From: QWPN01 sp044238145
GTDB lineage: Bacteria; Planctomycetota; Planctomycetia; Pirellulales; UBA1268
Length of the DNA: 15,626 bases
NCBI GenBank assembly: GCA_044238145.1
Contig: JBIIDT010000066.1
Coordinates: forward strand, 1 to 15,626
Reading direction: 5' to 3'
Shown: piece after piece, positions 1 to 8,396 of the stretch
How the letters are laid out: each line of letters opens with the position of its first letter
How positions within the stretch are numbered: the first letter of the stretch is position 1
Notes under the pieces: generated by a model
What the model was told of the DNA's origin: nothing
What the model saw: only the letters and a program-made list of their open reading frames with translations
The model's database searches: none
Position numbers and translations under genes: made by a program

Positions 1-1586
1 TGGCCGACACCAGCGACACGATCGAAGTCCGCCGCCGGCTGCGGCGGCTCGCCGGGCAGGTGGCCCGCGGGTCGGGCAACGTGCAGCGGATGACGTTCCT
101 CGAGACCGAGATCGCCGAGTGTCTCGAGGAGGCGGCCGGCGCCGGTGTCCGCGACCGCTGGCAGCTCTGCGAGGCCGCGGCCTGGGGCCTCGGCTGGATG
201 GCCCGCACGAAGCGGGCCGGAGGATCCGCGGGCGGCCTGCTCGAGCGGCTCGTGCAGCAGGCCCGCGCGGCGCAGGTCTCTCTGGGCGGCCGCGACACGG
301 TGCCGGCCCGGTTCGTGCTCGTGCTCGCGCGGCTGTTCCGCGACATCGAGGCCTGCCGCTGTCTCGAGGCTTCGTCCGTGGACGCCGTCGGCGAGGAACT
401 CGCCCGGCTCGTGACCGCCGCGGGCGCGGTCGGGCTGTCGGGGGCGGAGGCCGTGCTGGAGCGGGTGGTGCGGTGGACCGGGGTCCGCGAGGCGGGCCTG
501 GCCACGGGTCCGCTGCCCTGGGACGAGGCCGCCGAGTCCCGCTGGGCCGCCGCGGCGTCGGCGGCGCTCGGACTGCTCGGCGGCCGCGGCCGGATCCTCG
601 TCGGCCCCGGCCGGCTGCCGGCCTGCTTCTCCCAGCCGTTGCTCGAGGCCGTCGCTGGACGGCCTCGCGGCGGCGTCTCGCGGGCCGCGGCCCGCACCGC
701 GCGGGCCCTGAGCCGCGGCGGCACGAACGCGAAGTGCCTGCCCCGCGACTTCCACGATCCCGAGGCGGCGGTGGCCATCCTCCGCTCGGGCTGGAAGCAG
801 GGCGACGTCCGCGTGCTGCTCGAGTACCGCGAGCCGCTGCCGCGGCTCGAGATCGCCGTCGACGATCGAGTCCTGTTCGCTGGCGCGTGGCAGTGGTCGG
901 CCTCCGCGGACGGCCGGCCGCTCGACGCCGAGGGCGCCTGGAAGGTGTCGTGCTGGGAGACGGGCCGCAAGGCCACGTTCCTCGAGATCGTGGCGCCGCT
1001 GACGGGCGGGATGCAGTTGGAGCGGCAGGTGGTCGTGCTGCCGCGGCAGCGGATCATGATGCTCGCCGACGCCCTCGTGCCGCGGCCGGGTAGCACCGCC
1101 GCGATCCAGGATCTCCGGCACCGCGCCTGCCTGCCGCTGGCCACCGGCCTCGACAGCGATCCCGAGCAGGAGACCCGCGAGATCCTCGTCTCCGACACGC
1201 GGACGCGGTGCCTGGTGCTGCCGCTGGCGCTGCCCGAGTGGCGGACGGCGGGCCGGGGCGGCTTCGCGGCCGCCGCCGACGGGCTCGTGCTCGAGCAGCA
1301 GGGAGCGATGCGGCTCTTTGCGCCGCTGTGGATCGACTGCGACGCGGCCCGAATCGGCCGGCCGCGGACGTGGCGGCAGTTGACCGTCGCCGACACGCGG
1401 CGGATCCTGCCGGCCCACCAGGCCGTCGGTTTCCGCGTCCAGGCCGGTCTCGAGCAGTGGCTCGTGTACCGGGCGCTCGACGTGCCGCGGAACCGCACGC
1501 TGCTCGGCTGCAACGTGTCGTGCGAGTTCCTCGTGGGCCGCGTGAAGAAGTCGGGCGAGGTGGCCCGCACGCTCGAGATCCAGTGA
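1..1586 (+). CDS. Unrecognised protein, about 528 aa, first base of start probably just outside the window
   Basis: I do not recognise this protein. The frame is open from base 3 to the TGA at 1584-1586. Bases 1-2 are 'tg', so the codon ending at base 2 could be ATG, GTG or TTG, giving MADTSDTIEV. An internal GTG at 60 is the first start fully inside the window but would discard a plausible N-terminus. The first 200 or so residues are Ala/Leu/Arg-rich and look helical, with several Trp in the first 60. From about residue 240 the sequence looks beta-rich, with many short alternating hydrophobic stretches and Trp-rich turns such as AWQWSAS. No signal peptide, membrane segment or catalytic motif is visible, so it is probably cytoplasmic. 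A helical half followed by a beta-sandwich half vaguely recalls heparinase II/III-like proteins, but I see no lyase active site. Its stop overlaps the yggS start, implying co-translation. Confidence 0.75.
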   Translation, partial: ADTSDTIEVRRRLRRLAGQVARGSGNVQRMTFLETEIAECLEEAAGAGVRDRWQLCEAAAWGLGWMARTKRAGGSAGGLLERLVQQARAAQVSLGGRDTVPARFVLVLARLFRDIEACRCLEASSVDAVGEELARLVTAAGAVGLSGAEAVLERVVRWTGVREAGLATGPLPWDEAAESRWAAAASAALGLLGGRGRILVGPGRLPACFSQPLLEAVAGRPRGGVSRAAARTARALSRGGTNAKCLPRDFHDPEAAVAILRSGWKQGDVRVLLEYREPLPRLEIAVDDRVLFAGAWQWSASADGRPLDAEGAWKVSCWETGRKATFLEIVAPLTGGMQLERQVVVLPRQRIMMLADALVPRPGSTAAIQDLRHRACLPLATGLDSDPEQETREILVSDTRTRCLVLPLALPEWRTAGRGGFAAAADGLVLEQQGAMRLFAPLWIDCDAARIGRPRTWRQLTVADTRRILPAHQAVGFRVQAGLEQWLVYRALDVPRNRTLLGCNVSCEFLVGRVKKSGEVARTLEIQ

Positions 1587-2323
1587 ACGGGGCCGCCGGC
1601 ATGCCGGGGGAAGCCGCGGCCGCGAGGATCGCGGAGAACCTGGCGGCGATCCGCGGGCGGGTCGCCGAGGCGTGTCGGCGGGCGGGGCGGGATCCGGGGG
1701 ACGTGACGCTGATCGCGGTCACGAAGTACGTGGACGGCGCGACGGCGCGGCTCGTGCACGCGGCCGGCTGCGTCGACCTCGCCGAGAGCCGGCCGCAGTC
1801 GCTGTGGGCCAAGGCCGAGGCGCTCGCCGACCTCGTGCCGCCGCCCCGCTGGCACCTGGTGGGCCACCTGCAGCGGAACAAGATCCGCCGCACGCTCGCC
1901 GCGGCGCCGCTCGTCCATTCGCTCGACAGCCTGCGGCTGCTCGAGGCGCTCGCGGCGGAGGCGGCCGCGGTGGGATGCGTCTGCGAGGCGCTCGTGGAGG
2001 TGAACCTCGCCGGCGATCCGGATCGCACCGGGGCCACGGAGGCCGAGGCGGAGGCGATCATCACCGCGGCGGCGGCGCGGCCCGAGGTCGTCGTCCGCGG
2101 GCTGATGGGCATGGCCAGCGTGCCCGACGACGATCCGGGGGCGGCGCGGCGCGAGTTCGCCCGGCTGCGGGCGCTCCGCGACCGGTTCGCGGCCGGGCTG
2201 CCGGGTGGCGACCGGCTCCGCGACCTCTCGATGGGCATGAGCGGCGACTTTCCCGAGGCGATCCTCGAGGGGGCGACGATGATCCGCGTCGGCTCGGCGG
2301 TCTTCGCGGGGATCGGCGGGTGA
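1583..2323 (+). CDS. yggS: YggS/PROSC-family pyridoxal-phosphate-binding protein
   Basis: This is a PLP homeostasis protein of the YggS/PLPBP family: a cytoplasmic, single-domain TIM barrel that binds PLP without known catalytic turnover. Visible signatures are the PLP lysine in LIAVTKYV (Lys48 from the GTG), WHLVGHLQRNK, HSLDSLRLLEAL, EVNLAGDPDRTG, RGLMGMASV, and the C-terminal phosphate-binding stretch LSMGMSGDFPEAI with MIRVGSAVFAG. At 246 aa the length is normal. The GTG at 1583 overlaps the previous TGA by 3 nt (shared GTGA), favouring translational coupling. An in-frame ATG at 1601 would give 240 aa. Neither start has a strong ribosome site. One oddity is that the usual GENxVQE block after the lysine strand reads AESRPQSLW here, so the Asn is replaced by Ser. 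Family assignment is firm; the start is uncertain by 18 nt. Confidence 0.93.
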   Translation: MNGAAGMPGEAAAARIAENLAAIRGRVAEACRRAGRDPGDVTLIAVTKYVDGATARLVHAAGCVDLAESRPQSLWAKAEALADLVPPPRWHLVGHLQRNKIRRTLAAAPLVHSLDSLRLLEALAAEAAAVGCVCEALVEVNLAGDPDRTGATEAEAEAIITAAAARPEVVVRGLMGMASVPDDDPGAARREFARLRALRDRFAAGLPGGDRLRDLSMGMSGDFPEAILEGATMIRVGSAVFAGIGG

Positions 2324-2338
2324 GCGACGGTCTCCGGG

Positions 2339-2352
2339 CGCCGCCGGCGGCG
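2339..2352. repeat. Perfect 14-bp GC palindrome between convergent genes
   Basis: The 29 bp between the yggS stop and the sulfatase-esterase stop contain a perfect palindrome, CGCCGCC followed by GGCGGCG. It could form a short stem in either transcript and help termination from both sides. There is no T-run on either strand and no loop, so it is not a standard intrinsic terminator. Short GC palindromes are also frequent by chance at this base composition. Confidence 0.3.
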
Positions 2353-4668
2353 TCAGCGCGGGACCGGACGGTCGAGAAACCGCCGCATGGCCTGCCGCGG
2401 GGCGTCGGCCTTGAAGAACGCCGCCCCGCTGTGCCCGACGCCCGGCAGCACCATCAGCGTCGAGGCCACGCCCGCCGCCCGCAGCGCCGCGTCGAGCCGC
2501 CGGCTCTGCTCGACCGGAACGATGCGATCGGCGTCGCCGTGCAGGATGAGGAACGGCGGGTCGTCGGCCGAGACGTGCGAGAGCGGGCTGGCCGACCGCG
2601 CGCGGTCGGCGAGGTCCGGCCCAGGGCCGCCGAGGAGGGCCATGACCGTGGGCCGGACGGGGCCGTCTGCCTCGCCGTCGGCCGCGGTCCCTTCGGAAGC
2701 GATCGTCGATGCGAAGTCGCTCGGTCCGAAGAGGTCGATCACCCCCTGGACCGGCGCGGCGCCCGTGCCGGCGGTGCCGATCAGCGCCGCCAGGTGGCCG
2801 CCCGCGGACGAGCCGCCGACGAACAGGCGGTCGGGATCGAGGCCGTACGTCGCCGCTTCGCGGCGCAACCAGGCGATCGCCGCCTGGCAGTCGTCGAGCT
2901 GGGCCGGCATGCAGGCCTGCCACGAGAGCCGATAGTCAATGCTGGCCACGGCCCAGCCCTCCGCGGCGAGCCAGGCGAGCTGGCAGCGTTCCTTGGTGCC
3001 GTGCTTCCAGCCGCCGCCGTGGATCCAGAGGAGGATGGGAAGCCCACGGTCGCCGGTCGGCCGGTCGGCCGCGTCTGCGGGCAGGTACAGATCCAGCAGC
3101 AGCGCCATCGGCACCGGCTTGTCGGCCACGGCGTATTCGATGTCCGCGATCCGCTTCACGCCCTCCGGGACCGCGTGACGCGCGTCGCCCGCCGGTCGGC
3201 GGCCGCGGCCCGCGGCGCCGGTGAGCGAGTCGCCGAGGTCCGCACGGGCCGCGGTGGCCACGGCCTCGAGCCGGGCCACCACGTCCGGATGGTCCGCCGC
3301 CACGTCGTGGGTCTCGCCCGGGTCGGTGTCGAGGTCGTAGAGCGACGTCGGCAGGGACGCGACCGAGTAGCCGTGGCGGCTGGCGATTCCGCGCACGCCC
3401 GATTCCGCGATCGGTTGCGGGGCCTGGTCCGCGGGCCGGGCTGGCTGGCCGTCGCGACCCGGGGGCCCGCTCACGGTCGGGTAGTCGTGCGGCACGTGCA
3501 GCTTCCAGCGGCCCTGCCGCACGGCGTGCAATTCATCGCCCGCATAGAACAAGAACGTGTCGCGGCCCGTGGCCCCCTCCGTGCCGAGCAGCAGGGGAGT
3601 GAGGTCGAGGCCGTCGGTCTTCCGCTCGGGCAGCGCGGCCCCGGCGAGCCTCGCCATCGACGTGAACAGGTCGAGCGTGCTCAGCATCTCGTCCGAGACG
3701 CGGCCCGCCGGCACGTGCCCGGGCCAGCGGACGATGCACGGCACCCGCATGCCCCCCTCGAAGGCCGTCAGCTTGCCCTCGCGAAGCGGGGCGGCCGATC
3801 CGGCGTGGTTGCCATAGGACAGGAAGGGCCCGTTGTCGGACGCGAAGATCACGAGCGTGTTCCCGGCGAGCCCGTGGCGGTCGAGCGCGGCGACGATCTC
3901 CCCCACCGAGGCGTCGAGTTCCGCGACCACGTCGGCGTAGCGGCCGCGGCCCGTCTTTCCACGCCACTCCGCGGAGGCGAAGATCGGCACGTGCGGCATG
4001 ACGTGCGGCACGTAGAGGAAGAACGGCCGCCGTGCGTGCCGCTCGATGAACCGCACGGCCCGGTCCGTGAACCGGCGGGTGAACTGCGACTGGTCCGGGT
4101 CGATCTCGACGACCTCGTTTCCGTCGTGGAGCGGCAGCGGCGGCAACGTCCGCGCGACCGGGTGCAGGGGGCCGTTGTCGTTGGAGTAGGGGATGCCGAA
4201 GAACTCGTCGAATCCGCGCCTCGTCGGCCAGAACGGCGGGTGATGGCCGAGGTGCCACTTGCCGAAGGCCGCCGTCGCGTAGCCCCGCTCCTTGAGCAGT
4301 TCGCTCAGCAGCCGCTCGTCGCCGTGGATGCCCGTCGGGCTCGTGTGGTTGAGGGCCCCGGCCATCCCGATGCGATTGGGGTAGCAGCCGGTGAGGAGAC
4401 CGGCCCGCGAGGCCGTGCACACCGCCTGGGCGACGTAGCAGCTCGTGAACCGCGTGCCCGCGGCCGCCAGGCGGTCGAGGGCTGGCGTCGCGCCGGCAGG
4501 GCCGCCGGAGCAGCCGAGATCGGCATAGCCGAGGTCGTCGGCCAGGATCAGGACGACGTTCGGTGGGCGGTCGGGGGCGGCGTCGGCGGCCGCGGCGGCT
4601 GCGGCGACACCGCACGGCAAGCCGACGCAGGCCGTGGCCATGGCCGCGAGTCGAGTGACGACGGACAT
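2353..4668 (-). CDS. Exported sulfatase fused to alpha/beta-hydrolase esterase
   Basis: A 771-aa two-domain secreted enzyme. Residues 1-30 form a signal peptide with a likely Ala-Asp-Ala cut near residue 30. Residues 35-476 are a type I (formylglycine) sulfatase: metal-binding Asp44-Asp45 in LILADDLGYADLG, the formylglycine motif CTASR (Cys84), GKWHLG, and the second metal site ASDNGPF; LYDLDTDPGE near 443 is typical of the sulfatase C-terminal part. After a linker, residues 505-771 are a BD-FAE/HSL-like esterase: oxyanion HGGGW (550-554), nucleophile Ser621 in GSSAG, Asp714 (or 712) in HGDADRIVP, and His746 in GVGHSG. Both active sites look intact, so this is a genuine fusion. The start is the ATG with GAGGA seven bases upstream. 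The likely job is removing sulfate and acyl esters from a polysaccharide; the substrate is unknown. A sulfatase-maturing enzyme must act on Cys84 and is not in the window. Confidence 0.92.
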   Translation of the reverse strand: MSVVTRLAAMATACVGLPCGVAAAAAAADAAPDRPPNVVLILADDLGYADLGCSGGPAGATPALDRLAAAGTRFTSCYVAQAVCTASRAGLLTGCYPNRIGMAGALNHTSPTGIHGDERLLSELLKERGYATAAFGKWHLGHHPPFWPTRRGFDEFFGIPYSNDNGPLHPVARTLPPLPLHDGNEVVEIDPDQSQFTRRFTDRAVRFIERHARRPFFLYVPHVMPHVPIFASAEWRGKTGRGRYADVVAELDASVGEIVAALDRHGLAGNTLVIFASDNGPFLSYGNHAGSAAPLREGKLTAFEGGMRVPCIVRWPGHVPAGRVSDEMLSTLDLFTSMARLAGAALPERKTDGLDLTPLLLGTEGATGRDTFLFYAGDELHAVRQGRWKLHVPHDYPTVSGPPGRDGQPARPADQAPQPIAESGVRGIASRHGYSVASLPTSLYDLDTDPGETHDVAADHPDVVARLEAVATAARADLGDSLTGAAGRGRRPAGDARHAVPEGVKRIADIEYAVADKPVPMALLLDLYLPADAADRPTGDRGLPILLWIHGGGWKHGTKERCQLAWLAAEGWAVASIDYRLSWQACMPAQLDDCQAAIAWLRREAATYGLDPDRLFVGGSSAGGHLAALIGTAGTGAAPVQGVIDLFGPSDFASTIASEGTAADGEADGPVRPTVMALLGGPGPDLADRARSASPLSHVSADDPPFLILHGDADRIVPVEQSRRLDAALRAAGVASTLMVLPGVGHSGAAFFKADAPRQAMRRFLDRPVPR

Positions 4669-4715
4669 CGCGAGATCCTCGGTGCGAGGCAACGGAGGGA
4701 TAGGACGAGTCATCC

Positions 4716-4745
4716 AGCATAGGCATCCGGCCCGCTTCCTGTCGC
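4716..4745 (-). promoter_or_regulatory. Possible sigma-70-like promoter for the sulfatase-esterase gene
   Basis: Reading the minus strand, GCGACA (4740-4745) is followed after 18 bp by TATGCT (4716-4721). Each hexamer matches four of six consensus positions. The predicted transcript would have a leader of roughly 40 nt before the ATG at 4668. The match is modest and not unique in kind. Confidence 0.3.
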
Positions 4746-4773
4746 TCGCTCCGCCGGCCGCACGTTTGCCGCG

Positions 4774-4779
4774 TAGAAT
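4774..4779 (+). promoter_or_regulatory. Possible -10 element for putA
   Basis: TAGAAT lies in the 150-bp divergent region, about 40 bp before the putA ATG, and matches five of six positions of TATAAT. I see no convincing -35 hexamer at 16-18 bp upstream, so an activator or an upstream element might be needed. It is one of the few AT-containing hexamers in an otherwise GC-rich stretch. Confidence 0.35.
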
Positions 4780-4818
4780 TGCTGTGGGCTCGTTCGGCTC
4801 TTTCCAGGGATCGTCACC

Positions 4819-7800
4819 ATGCACGCGGATTCGCGGCTCGTCGATCGGGCGGTGGCCCTGGCGGCGGAACTGCAGCGGGAGGCGGTGCAGTTGCAGACGC
4901 CGGCTGAGCGGCGGCAGCAGGCCGAGCTCGACCGGATGCTGAGGAATCCGGCCGACAAGGCGACGCTCGTCGAGCTCACCGATCAGGCCTTCCGCTCGCA
5001 CGCCGCCGCCCGCACCGCCGAGCAGTTCACGCACATCCTCGACGTGCAGGGGATCCCGCGGTTCTTCAGCCCGCTCGACCAGGCCCTGCTGCTCGGCTTC
5101 CAGACGTTCGGCGACTGGCTGCCGTCGGTCACGGTGCCGCTGGTGAAGTCGCACCTCCGGCACGAGACGGCCAACGTCGTGCTTCCGGCCGAGCCCGAGC
5201 TGCTGCACGAGCACCTCGCGGCCCGCCGGCGGCAGGGGCTGCGGATGAACCTCAACTTCCTCGGCGAGACGGTGCTCGGCGAGGACGAGGCGCGGCAGCG
5301 GCTGGAGAAGTACCTCGCGGCCCTCCAGGCGCCCGACGTGGAGGTGCTGTCGGTGAAGATCTCCACGCTCGACTCGCAGATCCTTCCCGTGGCCCGCGAG
5401 CACACCCTGGGTCGGCTCTGCGACCGGCTGGAGTTGCTGTACCGGGCCGCGGCCCACGACGGGGCGGGCCGGTTCGTGTACCTCGACATGGAGGAGTACC
5501 GCGACCTCGCGCTCACGGCCGAGGCCTTCATGCGGACGCTGGCGCGGCCGGGACTCGAGCGGGTGCGGGCCGGCATCGCCCTGCAGGCCTACGTGCCCGA
5601 CTCGTTCCGCTGGCAGCGGCGGATCACCGACTGGGCGGTCGCGCGGGTGGCGGCCGGCGGTTCGCCGGTCACGATCCGCATCGTGAAGGGGGCCAACATG
5701 GAGATGGAGCGGATCGACGCGGCCCTCCACGACTGGCCGCAGGCCCCGTTCCGCACCAAGCTCGAGACCGACGCCAACTACAAGCGGATGCTCGACTACG
5801 CCCTGCGGCCCGAGCACCTCGCCGCCGTGCACGTGGGGGTGGCCTCGCACAACCTGTTCGACGTCGCCTACGGGCTCGTGCTCGCCGCGGAGCGGCAGGC
5901 CGGCGACCGCGTGCAGTTCGAGATGCTCGAGGGGATGGCGAACCACCAGCGGCGGGCCGTGCTCGCCCACACCGAGCGGCTGCTCCTCTACGCCCCGGCC
6001 TGCCGCAAGGAGGAGTTTCTCAATGCCATCGGCTACCTGATCCGGCGGCTCGACGAGAACACCGGCCCCGAGAACTTCCTCGGCCACGCCTTCCGGCTCA
6101 CGGTGGGGAGCCCCGATTGGCAGGTGCTGGAGCAGGGCTTCCGCACGGCGTTCGCGACGCCGGTGTCCGACGCCCCGCAGCGGACGCAGGACCGCCGCAC
6201 GGAGAAGTTCCCGGACGCGGAGCCGGAGAAGCCGTGGCGGGAGTTCACGAACGAGCCCGACACCGACTGGTCGCTCGAGCAGAACTCGGCGTGGGCCGCC
6301 ACGATCGCCGGCCGCGATCCCGACGAGTTCGCCGGCCGCGTCGTGCCGGTCGTGGTCGCGGGCCGCGAGGTCGAGGGCCTCGCCAGCCGGTCCTGCCACG
6401 ACCCGTCGCGGCCCGGCGCCGTCCTGTGCCGCCACGCGGTGGCGACCGACCGCGAGATCGACGAGGCCGTGGCCTGTGCGGCGGCCGATCCCGACGGCTG
6501 GCGGACGGCGTCCGTCGACGCCCGTAGCGCCGTGCTCGCACGGGTGGCGCAGGAGCTGCGGCGGGCCCGCGGCGAGCTGCTGCGGGTGGCGATGCTCGAC
6601 GGCGGCAAGCTGTTCACCGAGGCCGACCCCGAGGTGTCGGAGGCGGTGGACTTCGTCGAGTTCTACCGCGCGGCCGCGCGGGAGTTTTTCGAGCTGCCGA
6701 ACGTCACGGCCCGCGGCTGCGGCGTGGTGGTGGTCGTGCCGCCGTGGAACTTCCCGGTGGCGATCCCCTGCGGCGGGATCGCGGCGGCCCTCGCCGCGGG
6801 CAACACCGTGATCGTCAAGCCGGCCTCCGACACGGTGCTCACGGCCTGGGAGGTCTGCCAGTGCTTCTGGCGGGCCGGCGTGTCGCGACGGACGCTGCAG
6901 TTCACCCCGTGCCCGGGCGCCGGCCCCGGCGCCCGGCTCGTCGCGCATCCCGGCACGTCGGCCGTGATCCTCACCGGCGGCACCGACACGGCCCTGGCGA
7001 TGCTCGCCGCCCAGCCCGACCTGCGGCTCTCCGCGGAGACCGGCGGCAAGAACGCCTCGATCGTGACCGCGATGAGCGACCGCGAACTGGCGATCCGGCA
7101 CGTCGTCCACTCGGCCTTCGGCCACGGCGGCCAGAAGTGCTCGGCGACGTCGCTCCTGCTCCTCGAGGCGGAGGTCTACGACGATCCCGCCTTCAAGCGG
7201 ACGCTCTGCGACGCGGTCGAGAGCCTGCACGTCGGCTCCGCCCACGCGCTGCACACGCGGGTCGGGCCGCTCATCCGCCCGCCCGCCGGGGCGCTCGAAG
7301 AGGCGCTCAAGACGCTCGAGCCCGGCGAGAGTTGGGCCGTCATGCCACGACGCGTCGGCGACGACCCGCACCTCTGGTCGCCGGGCGTGAAGTATGGCGT
7401 GACGCCGGGAAGCGTCACGCACCGGACGGAGTTCTTCGGGCCGCTCTTGGGGGTGATGCGGTTCGAGCGGCTCGCCGAGGCGATCGAGATCGTCAACGCC
7501 ACCGGCTACGGCCTGACGAGCGCCATCCACAGCCTCGACGACCGCGAGATCGAGCAGTGGAAGCGCGGGATCCGGGCCGGCAACCTGTACGTCAACCGCG
7601 GCACCACCGGCGCCATCGTGCTCCGGCAGCCGTTCGGGGGCATGGGGAGGTCGTCCGTGGGGCCGGGGCTCAAGGCCGGCGGGCCGAATTACGTGGCGGC
7701 CTTCATGGACTTCCGCGACGCGTCGGCGACCGTCCCGCCGGCGACGCGGGCCATCGAGAACGCCGATCTCGCCGCGCTGGCGGCCCACCTGGGCCGCGAC

Positions 7801-8367
7801 GCCGCGGGCGAGCGGCTGCGGGCCGCGGTCGCGAGCTACGACGCCGCCTGGCGGGACGAGTTCTCACGCGAGCACGACCACTTCCGCCTCCTCGGGCAGG
7901 ACAACGTCCGCCGCTACCTGCCGTTCGGCACGGTCTGCGTGCGGATCGTGCCGGACGACGACTGGTGCGGCGTCGTGGCCCGCGTGGCGGCGGCCCGCGT
8001 CACCGGGGCCCGGGTGCTCGCCTCGTTCGCGCCAGGCTGCCCGCGGGCCTGGCACGAGTCGCTCGACGCGTGGACCGAATCCTGGGCGGGCGGCATCGAA
8101 CTGGTCGAGCAGCCGGACGACGCCGTGGCAGCGCTGGTGCCGCGGCCCGACGTGCGGATCCGCTACGACGGCCGGTCCCTGGTGCCCGTCGCCATCCGCC
8201 GGGCCGCCGCCGCCGTCGGCCAGTGGATCGCCGACCCGCCCGTGGTGTCCGCCGGTCGCGTTGAACTGCTGTGGGTCTTGCGGGAGCAGAGCATCTCCCA
8301 CGACTACCACCGCTACGGCAACCTCGGCCGCCGGGTCGGCGAGCGCCGGCGTGCCATCCGCCGCTGA
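4819..8367 (+). CDS. putA: Bifunctional proline dehydrogenase / L-glutamate-gamma-semialdehyde dehydrogenase, with C-terminal domain
   Basis: This 1182-aa protein oxidises proline to glutamate in two steps: FAD-dependent proline dehydrogenase, then NAD-dependent semialdehyde dehydrogenase, with the intermediate channelled between sites. After a helical N-terminal arm, the PRODH barrel runs to about residue 440 and shows IVKGANMEMERI, GVASHNLFD and the proline-binding RRLDENTGPEN (409-419). The aldehyde dehydrogenase domain (about 480-965) shows PPWNFP (641-646), catalytic Glu740 in AETGGKN and catalytic Cys774 in GQKCSA. Residues 966-1182 form an extra C-terminal domain ending near a SHDYHRYGN block, as seen in longer PutA proteins lacking the DNA-binding domain. 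No ribbon-helix-helix domain is present at the N-terminus, so it should not repress itself as E. coli PutA does. The ATG is preceded by AGGGA with eight intervening bases. It is divergent from the sulfatase gene and convergent with greA. Confidence 0.96.
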   Translation: MHADSRLVDRAVALAAELQREAVQLQTPAERRQQAELDRMLRNPADKATLVELTDQAFRSHAAARTAEQFTHILDVQGIPRFFSPLDQALLLGFQTFGDWLPSVTVPLVKSHLRHETANVVLPAEPELLHEHLAARRRQGLRMNLNFLGETVLGEDEARQRLEKYLAALQAPDVEVLSVKISTLDSQILPVAREHTLGRLCDRLELLYRAAAHDGAGRFVYLDMEEYRDLALTAEAFMRTLARPGLERVRAGIALQAYVPDSFRWQRRITDWAVARVAAGGSPVTIRIVKGANMEMERIDAALHDWPQAPFRTKLETDANYKRMLDYALRPEHLAAVHVGVASHNLFDVAYGLVLAAERQAGDRVQFEMLEGMANHQRRAVLAHTERLLLYAPACRKEEFLNAIGYLIRRLDENTGPENFLGHAFRLTVGSPDWQVLEQGFRTAFATPVSDAPQRTQDRRTEKFPDAEPEKPWREFTNEPDTDWSLEQNSAWAATIAGRDPDEFAGRVVPVVVAGREVEGLASRSCHDPSRPGAVLCRHAVATDREIDEAVACAAADPDGWRTASVDARSAVLARVAQELRRARGELLRVAMLDGGKLFTEADPEVSEAVDFVEFYRAAAREFFELPNVTARGCGVVVVVPPWNFPVAIPCGGIAAALAAGNTVIVKPASDTVLTAWEVCQCFWRAGVSRRTLQFTPCPGAGPGARLVAHPGTSAVILTGGTDTALAMLAAQPDLRLSAETGGKNASIVTAMSDRELAIRHVVHSAFGHGGQKCSATSLLLLEAEVYDDPAFKRTLCDAVESLHVGSAHALHTRVGPLIRPPAGALEEALKTLEPGESWAVMPRRVGDDPHLWSPGVKYGVTPGSVTHRTEFFGPLLGVMRFERLAEAIEIVNATGYGLTSAIHSLDDREIEQWKRGIRAGNLYVNRGTTGAIVLRQPFGGMGRSSVGPGLKAGGPNYVAAFMDFRDASATVPPATRAIENADLAALAAHLGRDAAGERLRAAVASYDAAWRDEFSREHDHFRLLGQDNVRRYLPFGTVCVRIVPDDDWCGVVARVAAARVTGARVLASFAPGCPRAWHESLDAWTESWAGGIELVEQPDDAVAALVPRPDVRIRYDGRSLVPVAIRRAAAAVGQWIADPPVVSAGRVELLWVLREQSISHDYHRYGNLGRRVGERRRAIRR

Positions 8368-8396
8368 CGAAGCCCGGGGGTCAGTCGTCGAAGCGG
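8361..8396. terminator. Possible bidirectional hairpin at putA/greA convergence
   Basis: The arm CCGCTGACGA (8361-8370) can pair with TCGTC plus AGCGG (8385-8389 and 8392-8396), leaving a two-base bulge (8390-8391) and a 14-base loop. The structure covers both stop codons of the convergent genes. There is no U-tract on either transcript, so it may only slow polymerase or protect 3' ends. Confidence 0.3.

Noticed and set aside
3157..3166. Possible internal start for a separate esterase (GTG after GGAGG)
   Set aside because: The spacing of two bases is too short for normal initiation, and the frame is continuous with the sulfatase.
1672..4722. Plus-strand open frame of about 1016 codons opposite the sulfatase-esterase gene
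   Set aside because: It lies in another frame of yggS and antisense to a gene with intact catalytic motifs. Its translation is Arg/Gly/Ala-rich with no domain; long antisense frames are expected at this GC content.
4669..7788. Minus-strand open frame extending the sulfatase frame by about 1040 codons upstream
   Set aside because: It is antisense to putA, has no recognisable domain, and the sulfatase has its own signal peptide and ribosome site at 4668.
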